DNA of 10,198 bases, taken from NCBI GenBank assembly GCA_049644325.1, contig JBARRR010000092.1, forward strand, positions 1 to 10,198, written 5' to 3'. This document shows, piece after piece, positions 6,063-10,198 of this stretch. Made by a program: the position numbers and the translations under genes. The stretch comes from DASZHA01 sp049644325. Its GTDB lineage: Bacteria > Chloroflexota > Dormibacteria > DASZGP01. Below the pieces are notes generated by a model that saw only the letters and a list, made by a program, of their open reading frames with translations, was not told where the DNA came from and searched no databases. Numbering within the stretch: position 1 is the stretch's first letter; each line of letters starts with the position of its first letter.

Positions 6063-6515
6063 ATGTCGCGCGTTCAACTGGCCCTGAACGTCTCGGACCT
6101 CGAGGCTGCGATCGACTTCTACGGCAGGCTCTTTGACGCCGTGCCGGCCAAGGTCCGGCCCGGTTACGCCAACTTCGCCATCGCCGAGCCGCCGCTGAAG
6201 TTGGTCCTGATCGAGAACCGCGGCGTCGGGGGCACCCTCAACCACCTGGGCGTCGAGGTGGCCGACAGCGAGACGGTGATCGCCGCGACCCAAAGGCTTG
6301 GGGCCAGCGGCCTCGCCACCGTGACCGAGGAGAGTACCGCCTGCTGCTACGCCGTCCAGGACAAGGTCTGGGTCAGCGATCCCGACCGCGCGCCCTGGGA
6401 GATCTACACCGTGCTTGGCGAGGCTCCGACAATGACAGCTACCGATGGCACTGCCGACGCCTGCTGCGCCCCCGCCGGAGCGACCGCCGATACCGAGGTG
6501 CCTGCCGGCGCCTGA
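6063..6515 (+). CDS. cadI: CadI/ArsI-type heavy-metal resistance metalloenzyme (VOC fold)
   Basis: Vicinal-oxygen-chelate protein of the family that includes cadmium-induced CadI and the Fe(II)-dependent C-As lyase ArsI, which cleaves trivalent organoarsenicals such as methylarsenite. 150 residues. It begins SRVQLALNVSDLEAAIDFY and has YANFAIAEPPLKLVL (35-49), NHLGVEV with ligand H61, TACCYAVQDKVWV with the arsenic-binding pair C94-C95, and PWEIYTV with ligand E113. The first metal position is Q5 where characterised ArsI proteins have His, a feature I recall for mycobacterial CadI. The C-terminal tail has a second vicinal pair, C134-C135. ATG 6063 has no Shine-Dalgarno, so translation probably depends on ribosomes ending the micropeptide 7 bases upstream. 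Cytoplasmic; second gene of the operon, 9 bases from arsC. Confidence 0.9.
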   Translation: MSRVQLALNVSDLEAAIDFYGRLFDAVPAKVRPGYANFAIAEPPLKLVLIENRGVGGTLNHLGVEVADSETVIAATQRLGASGLATVTEESTACCYAVQDKVWVSDPDRAPWEIYTVLGEAPTMTATDGTADACCAPAGATADTEVPAGA

Positions 6516-6524
6516 GACGGCCTA

Positions 6525-6920
6525 ATGGCGCGCGTCCTCTTCGTCTGCCTCCAGAACGCCGGCCGCTCGCAGATGAGCGCGGCACTGTTTGACCGCGCCT
6601 CGAACGGCCGCCACCAGGCCCGGTCGGCCGGCACCCGGCCCGCCAAGCACGTGCACCCCGAGGTGGTGTCCGTCATGCGTGAGCTGGACATCGACCTCGC
6701 CGACCGCGTGCCCCAGGTGCTCAGCGACGACCTCGGCCAGTGGGCCGATGTCATCGTCACGATGGGCTGCGGCGACGAATGCCCCTACATCCCCGGCAAG
6801 CAGTACATCGACTGGGACCTCACCGACCCCGCTGGTCTACCGCCGGAGGAGGTTCGGGGCATCCGCGAGCGCATCGGCGAACTGACCGCCGCCCTGGCCG
6901 AGGAGCTGACGCAGAGCTAG
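6525..6920 (+). CDS. arsC: Arsenate reductase, low-molecular-weight phosphatase fold
   Basis: Reduces arsenate to arsenite in the cytoplasm. 131 residues with the P-loop C8-LQNAG-R14-S, the SAGTRPA segment (34-40), the GCGDECPYIPG region (81-91) with C82 and C86 as candidate shuttle cysteines, and the general-acid D101 in the DLTDPAG motif. Three cysteines (C8, C82, C86) suit the thioredoxin-type relay; actinobacterial relatives may use mycothiol, so the electron donor is open. No arsenite efflux pump (ArsB/Acr3) is in the window; product arsenite must be exported by a pump elsewhere or be bound. It starts 9 bases after cadI. Its TAG stop overlaps, in CTAG, the stop of the oppositely oriented lipoprotein gene. 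Confidence 0.93.
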   Translation: MARVLFVCLQNAGRSQMSAALFDRASNGRHQARSAGTRPAKHVHPEVVSVMRELDIDLADRVPQVLSDDLGQWADVIVTMGCGDECPYIPGKQYIDWDLTDPAGLPPEEVRGIRERIGELTAALAEELTQS

Positions 6921-7279
6921 CAGGCCCGGCCGTTCCCGCCCACCGCAACGTGGATGTCGCGGCTGGCCCTGGCGGTGTCCTTCTTCGCCGTCAGCAGGAA
7001 GTGCAGCGTTGTGGTGGACAGCTGGCTGGGCGACTGCCACGTGACGGTGGCCTTGCCGCCGCTGTCGGTGGTCACCGGCGAGATCTTGGGGTTGAGCTCA
7101 CCGCCGAAGTCGTCCTGGACCTGCCAGTCGAGCTCGGCGCCAGGCGAGGTCATGATGGTGATGGTCACCAGCTGTCCCGCTGTGATACAGGGTGTCGACG
7201 TCACCTGGAGGTTGAGGCCGCTGCTGCCACAGGCAGCCATCAGCGCCGCGGCCAAGAGCAGACCGATGGCGCGCGACAT
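6917..7279 (-). CDS. Small Ig-like lipoprotein of unknown function
   Basis: 120 residues. Signal peptide with lipobox LMAAC (lipidated C17), then about 95 residues of alternating hydrophobic/polar beta-strand pattern (VTITIMTSPG, ELDWQVQDDFGG, GGKATVTWQSPSQ, TTLHFLLTAKKD, SRDIHVAV) that reads as a single Ig-like beta sandwich on the outer face of the membrane. A Cys early in the domain (C28, TPCITAG) and a Cys as the very last residue could form a disulfide tying the two ends. Last gene of the four-gene envelope operon. ATG 7279 shares its A with the TGA stop of the upstream membrane protein gene, and GGAGG lies about 8 bases upstream; GTG 7282 one codon earlier is an equally possible start. 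I do not recognise a named family. Confidence 0.75.
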   Translation of the reverse strand: MSRAIGLLLAAALMAACGSSGLNLQVTSTPCITAGQLVTITIMTSPGAELDWQVQDDFGGELNPKISPVTTDSGGKATVTWQSPSQLSTTTLHFLLTAKKDTARASRDIHVAVGGNGRAC

Positions 7280-8703
7280 CACCCGGCCTCCGTGATCGGT
7301 TGCGACAGGATCCAGAGGCTGACGCTGGTGTAGAGGACCATCAGGACCAGCATCGGGAACTGGCTGCGGATCGCCCCCCGACCGTCCGGGTATATGATCA
7401 GAGCGCGGCGGTGGGCCAGGTACACCGCGATGACGTGGCCCACCACGATCAACACCACCTGCAGGCCCCAGACGAAGGCGGCGTCGGCCAGCGCAAAGCT
7501 GGCCACGAAGTGGCTGGGCACGGGGAAGAGGTGGGCGCCGTTGTGCAAAGGGTCAGCCAGCAGTGGGTAGAGGCCCTGGCCCTGGATGACCATGTAGGAG
7601 TAGTTGTGGGCCGCGTTGTACACCAGCGCGATCGGCACCAGCGTGAAGGCGAAGAGCGTCGCCGCGCGCATCAATGACACCCGACCACGACCGAAGCGGT
7701 TGACGGCCGTCATAAACAGCATGTAGACGGCGAAAAAGACCAGCGTCAGTCCCAAGAGGCCGCCGCCTTTGACCAGCGCCGGGCCGAGCTTGGGACCCAA
7801 CGAATCCATGATGTCGCCCAGCCCCAGGTAGAAGTTGGCCCACACCGGGGTGGCGGAGAAGCCGTCGAAGGCCAGCGAGCTCAGGGTGAGGAGCACGAAG
7901 GCGGCCATGTCCCACCCCTCCAGCTCGAGGTTGGTCAGGCCCACGGCAATGGGCCGCAGGTAGACCCGGCGGTGGCCGCCCGCCTCGGTGACCTCGACGG
8001 GGCTGAAGGCACCCACCAGACGGAACAGCACCGAGAAGAACTCGCCCTTGGTCAACCAGGTGTCACGGCCGAAGACCGCCATCATCACCAGGGTGCAGGA
8101 CGTGTAGGCGACTGCGGCCCACGCCACCGCCCGCGGCTGAGCGGCGTACCCGGAGGCCAGCTCGAAGAAGGCGAATCCGAAGTAGCCGGCCACCGCGGGC
8201 CACATCCCGAGACGCCTGGGGTATGTGACCAGGCCGGCGCGGAGCCGCCGCAAACCAGGGATCCGCGTGATGACGTCGAAGATTGCGCTCCAGGGGTTTA
8301 CCAGCGCGTAGATGTTGCCGACCAGGCCGCTGAGAATCACCGTCGCGGCCCAGAAGTAGATCCAGAGCAGGTACTCGGCCGGGTTGCTGGTGGCGTCGGT
8401 GGCGCCCAGCAGCCCGGTAACGATGATGGCCGCCAAGACGAGGACGCCGATGGTGCCGCCGACCAGCCTGGGAATGGGGCCCCGCACGAGGGGTCCGATC
8501 AGCGGCAGGCTGTCGAGGGGGAGACGTGGGTAACCAGTCTCCCCCTCCCGAGCCCGGACGAAGAACACGACCAGCAGGAACGACAGCACCACCACCGAAG
8601 CCGCGGCAACCACGTAGAGGTACAGCGGCACCGGGAGGTCGTAGCGGATCCCGAACCCGTGGGCCAGGACCGCCGGAGCGGTCAGCTGCTGGAGTGGGCT
8701 CAT
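7279..8703 (-). CDS. Multi-span membrane protein of unknown function (paralogue of 1103-2434)
   Basis: 474 residues, about ten to eleven hydrophobic segments. Blocks shared with the protein at 1103-2434: LAHGFGIRYDLPVPL (13-27), YALVNPW (132-138), LGMWPAV (165-171), FDGFSATPVW (279-288), LVPIALVYNAAHN (355-367), LQVVLIVVGHVIAVYLAH (414-431) and SLWILSQPIT (462-471). Conserved histidines are H15, H366, H423 and H431. It has an additional loop with LLADPLHNGAHLFPVPSH (381-398) that carries three more His and is absent from the paralogue, near the external or membrane-interface region. It is co-transcribed with a cupredoxin-like lipoprotein 4 bases upstream, which suggests handling of metal or electrons at the outer face of the membrane. 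Function is not established. Start ATG 8703 with only a weak AGG upstream implies coupling. Confidence 0.85.
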   Translation of the reverse strand: MSPLQQLTAPAVLAHGFGIRYDLPVPLYLYVVAAASVVVLSFLLVVFFVRAREGETGYPRLPLDSLPLIGPLVRGPIPRLVGGTIGVLVLAAIIVTGLLGATDATSNPAEYLLWIYFWAATVILSGLVGNIYALVNPWSAIFDVITRIPGLRRLRAGLVTYPRRLGMWPAVAGYFGFAFFELASGYAAQPRAVAWAAVAYTSCTLVMMAVFGRDTWLTKGEFFSVLFRLVGAFSPVEVTEAGGHRRVYLRPIAVGLTNLELEGWDMAAFVLLTLSSLAFDGFSATPVWANFYLGLGDIMDSLGPKLGPALVKGGGLLGLTLVFFAVYMLFMTAVNRFGRGRVSLMRAATLFAFTLVPIALVYNAAHNYSYMVIQGQGLYPLLADPLHNGAHLFPVPSHFVASFALADAAFVWGLQVVLIVVGHVIAVYLAHRRALIIYPDGRGAIRSQFPMLVLMVLYTSVSLWILSQPITEAG

Positions 8704-8707
8704 CGAC

Positions 8708-9115
8708 CTATGGATTGACCGTGAAGTTGGTCAGATGAGTGCTGGTGGCTTCCAGCTCGATCTCGAACTGCCCGGTCTTGTCAGCGACAAAGTTCATGGT
8801 CAGCGGCGACCCGGCCTTGCAGCTGAAGTGGATGTCGTAGCCGTGCAGGTGAACCTCCTCGTCCTTGTCGGTGGTGATCGTCATCTGCACGTTTTGCCCC
8901 TTCTTGGCCGACGGGTCCTGCGGCGAGACGTTGCTGCCGGTGACCGTGAGGTTGATGGCGACCGTGTTGGGGGGCAGGGTGGGGCTTGGACTGCCCGCCG
9001 CGGTCGGCGAGCTGCCGGTCGCCGGCGTTGGTGACGTGTTGGTGCTGGTGCTGCTGCTGCCACACCCCGAAAGGGCGAGGGCAAGCGCGGCGGCACCCAG
9101 GGACAGGTACTTCAT
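8708..9115 (-). CDS. Cupredoxin-like lipoprotein
   Basis: 135 residues. Signal peptide with lipobox LSGC (C18), a Ser/Thr/Pro/Ala/Gly-rich linker (19-51) that would hold the domain off the membrane, then a cupredoxin-like beta domain (about 52-135). Candidate copper-binding residues cluster in VHLHGYDIHFSC (H89, H91, H96, C99), with M107 and H127 further on. The HGYD segment followed by a pattern like FVADKTGQFEIELE is, in my recollection, typical of small periplasmic cupredoxin-like domains. It lacks the usual C-terminal Cys-x-His-x-Met loop of blue copper proteins, so it may store or relay copper or may bind no metal. A good Shine-Dalgarno (AAGGAG) precedes ATG 9115. Followed 4 bases later by the large membrane protein. 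Confidence 0.8.
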   Translation of the reverse strand: MKYLSLGAAALALALSGCGSSSTSTNTSPTPATGSSPTAAGSPSPTLPPNTVAINLTVTGSNVSPQDPSAKKGQNVQMTITTDKDEEVHLHGYDIHFSCKAGSPLTMNFVADKTGQFEIELEATSTHLTNFTVNP

Positions 9116-9139
9116 TTCTCTTCTCCTTGGACCACGACC

Positions 9140-9185
9140 GGGGCAGCGCCCCGACCGCGAGCTTGTGCGCTGCCCGGGGCAGCGC
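9140..9185. repeat. GC-rich inverted repeats between two operon genes
   Basis: GCGCTGCCC (9167-9175) and GGGCAGCGC (9177-9185) form a perfect 9-bp inverted repeat around one base. GGGGCAGCGC occurs again at 9140-9149, within the smaller dyad GGGGC-AGC-GCCCC (9140-9152). It fills the 83-base gap between the small membrane protein and the cupredoxin gene. No T-run follows on the minus strand. It could be an RNA hairpin for attenuation or stability, or have no role. Confidence 0.4.
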
Positions 9186-9198
9186 GCGATCACATGGC

Positions 9199-9813
9199 TT
9201 AGGTGATCGGGAGAAGCGGCGGCCCCCGGCGCGGATGGCCGATGAGGACGCGCCGATCGCTGACGTCCCGGACCGCCACGGGAAAGGCTGCCAGCAGCAG
9301 CGGCGACAGGCGAAGATCAAGCGGCGCGGGACGCGTCAAGGGCAGCTGTGACAGCAGCAACCCGCCAACCGCCAGCAGCGCCGAGAGGATCGCCTGCCCG
9401 GCGCCGGCCAGCAGCAGGGCGCTGGCGCCGTCGGCCACGCCCTGGACCTCGCCGACGACGATCAGCTGGGCGGCGAAGAGGAGCAGCTGGGCCAGCGCGC
9501 CCAGGATTGCCAGCTGCAGCAGCCCCCGCCAAACCGACGACCACACGGGGGTCCTGCCAAGGCGGGCTAGTCCACCGGCGCGGAGCGCCAGGGTCATCGC
9601 GACGAGGATGCCGGCCGCACTGACCAGGACCCAGGCGCCGAGCGGGATCACCTCCAGCAGCGGGACGTAGGTGTGCACCCCGACCGGGAGCGTCGGCGCC
9701 AGTCCGAAGATGCCCACCAACCAAGCCGCCACACGGGCGCCAACCAGGGCGATCGCCGGGGCGATCAGCGCGGTGATGGCGAGCCGGTGCGCGCGAAGGG
9801 GGAAACGCCTCAT
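9199..9813 (-). CDS. Small integral membrane protein of unknown function
   Basis: 204 residues from ATG 9813, with about five hydrophobic segments (roughly 10-34, 50-74, 95-118, 124-147, 162-176), Ala/Leu-rich, and a basic C-terminal tail (RRVLIGHPRRG). No catalytic or family motif that I recognise. It is the promoter-proximal gene of the operon with the cupredoxin-like lipoprotein, the large membrane protein and the Ig-like lipoprotein. The frame is open upstream to 9882, but ATG 9813 is chosen because it begins MRRFPLRAHR, a normal positive-inside N-terminus, and has a TAGACT element 8 bases upstream (9822-9827), which would make a leaderless or near-leaderless transcript. Confidence 0.72.
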   Translation of the reverse strand: MRRFPLRAHRLAITALIAPAIALVGARVAAWLVGIFGLAPTLPVGVHTYVPLLEVIPLGAWVLVSAAGILVAMTLALRAGGLARLGRTPVWSSVWRGLLQLAILGALAQLLLFAAQLIVVGEVQGVADGASALLLAGAGQAILSALLAVGGLLLSQLPLTRPAPLDLRLSPLLLAAFPVAVRDVSDRRVLIGHPRRGPPLLPIT

Positions 9814-9998
9814 TTTCGGCAAGTCTAGGGGCCCTGGATTAGAGCGTCGCTTGACTCCAATTACTACGGAGACAGGGTGCACCCGGATGCTGGTGCGGAT
9901 CGCGGAACGGGCACGCCTGCGCCGGGCGTTTTACACAATCGCAACAGGATCGTAACTTGGCGCAGTTTCCGCGGTCGAGACGCGGTTAATAGAGACGA
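9814..9998. promoter_or_regulatory. Divergent intergenic region
   Basis: 185 bases between the envelope operon (minus) and the partial gene (plus). Minus strand: TAGACT (9822-9827) is a plausible -10 close to ATG 9813. Plus strand: TTAATA (9986-9991) is a plausible -10 seven bases before ATG 9999. No convincing -35 hexamer, operator or RNA gene is visible. Confidence 0.4.
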
Positions 9999-10198
9999 AT
10001 GGAACCGACCCACTCCTCTCTCCCCCGCCAGCTCTCCCAGCTGCTCAGCAGCCGCGGCTGGGTGGCATTCGAGAAGAGGACGTCGGTGACCGCTCACAAG
10101 CACGACTGGCCGGCGCAGCTGCGCCTGGTCGTCGACCCGGGCGCCGCCACCGAGCGGCCCATCCTGGGCCTCGCCCTCGACTTCCGTTCCATGCCGCT
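9999..10198 (+). CDS. Hypothetical protein, N-terminal part only
   Basis: 66 complete codons are visible and the frame is open to the right edge. It begins MEPTHSSLPRQLSQLLSSRG and continues with WVAFEKRTSVTAHKHDWPAQ, then a hydrophobic/charged pattern ending in LGLALDFRSMP. No signal peptide or membrane span, so probably cytoplasmic. I do not recognise a family. ATG 9999 is supported by TTAATA seven bases upstream (leaderless geometry) and codon usage with G/C in third positions throughout. It is divergent from the envelope operon. Confidence 0.6.
   Translation, partial: MEPTHSSLPRQLSQLLSSRGWVAFEKRTSVTAHKHDWPAQLRLVVDPGAATERPILGLALDFRSMP

Noticed and set aside
5904..6293. Minus-strand frame of 129 codons across the arsenic control region
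   Set aside because: It crosses the divergent promoter and runs antisense to cadI and the micropeptide; there is no domain or ribosome-binding site.
7972..8718. Plus-strand open frame of 248 codons
   Set aside because: Antisense to the multi-span membrane protein at 7279-8703. Its translation is charged low-complexity sequence and shows no domain.
9877..10089. Plus-strand frame of 70 codons in the right intergenic region
   Set aside because: Overlaps the better-supported start at 9999 in another frame, and its translation is Arg/Pro/Ala-rich without a motif.
1..10198. Mobile elements, CRISPR arrays, tRNA or rRNA genes
   Set aside because: I looked for transposase motifs, terminal or regularly spaced repeats, cloverleaf elements and rRNA landmarks and saw none; composition and codon use look even along the window.

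Overview
This window is high-GC chromosomal DNA with short intergenic gaps, frequent GTG and TTG starts, and several genes that seem to be read from leaderless transcripts (a TAnnnT -10 element about 7 bases before the ATG). Together with a CadI-like protein close to the mycobacterial form, this suggests a soil-type Actinomycetota or a Chloroflexota/Dormibacterota-like lineage. The lineage is an inference; there is no rRNA or other marker here.

Layout, left to right. (1) 1-945, minus: a Ser/Thr protein kinase cut by the left edge. (2) 1103-2434, plus, divergent from the kinase: an uncharacterised multi-span membrane protein. (3) 2442-5495, minus: a zinc-uptake operon of a Fur-family regulator (probably Zur), a metal-binding lipoprotein, an ABC ATPase and an ABC permease, very tightly packed. 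A 36-bp dyad lies over the promoter of the Fur gene. (4) 5573-5929, minus, and 6005-6920, plus: an arsenic/heavy-metal cassette. It has an ArsR repressor and, divergently, a 16-residue peptide with six cysteines, a CadI/ArsI-type metalloenzyme and an ArsC arsenate reductase. Two copies of a TTGACA-N4-TCGATG motif lie in the control region. (5) 6917-9813, minus: a four-gene envelope operon of a small integral membrane protein, a cupredoxin-like lipoprotein, a second multi-span membrane protein homologous to the one in (2), and an Ig-like lipoprotein. (6) 9999-10198, plus: the start of an unrecognised gene cut by the right edge.

How the parts fit together. The centre is a metal-homeostasis island: zinc-responsive import under a Fur/Zur-type repressor beside thiol-reactive metal(loid) detoxification under ArsR. 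It is bracketed by two divergent paralogues of the same unknown His-containing membrane family. One of them is operonic with a cupredoxin-like lipoprotein, which suggests that the flanking modules also handle metal or electrons at the membrane.

The best candidate for something undescribed is the Cys-rich micropeptide at 6005-6055. It is the first gene of the arsenic operon, has a perfect Shine-Dalgarno sequence, and ends 7 bases before cadI. It could be a minimal metallothionein or metallochaperone, or a cysteine-sensing leader peptide.
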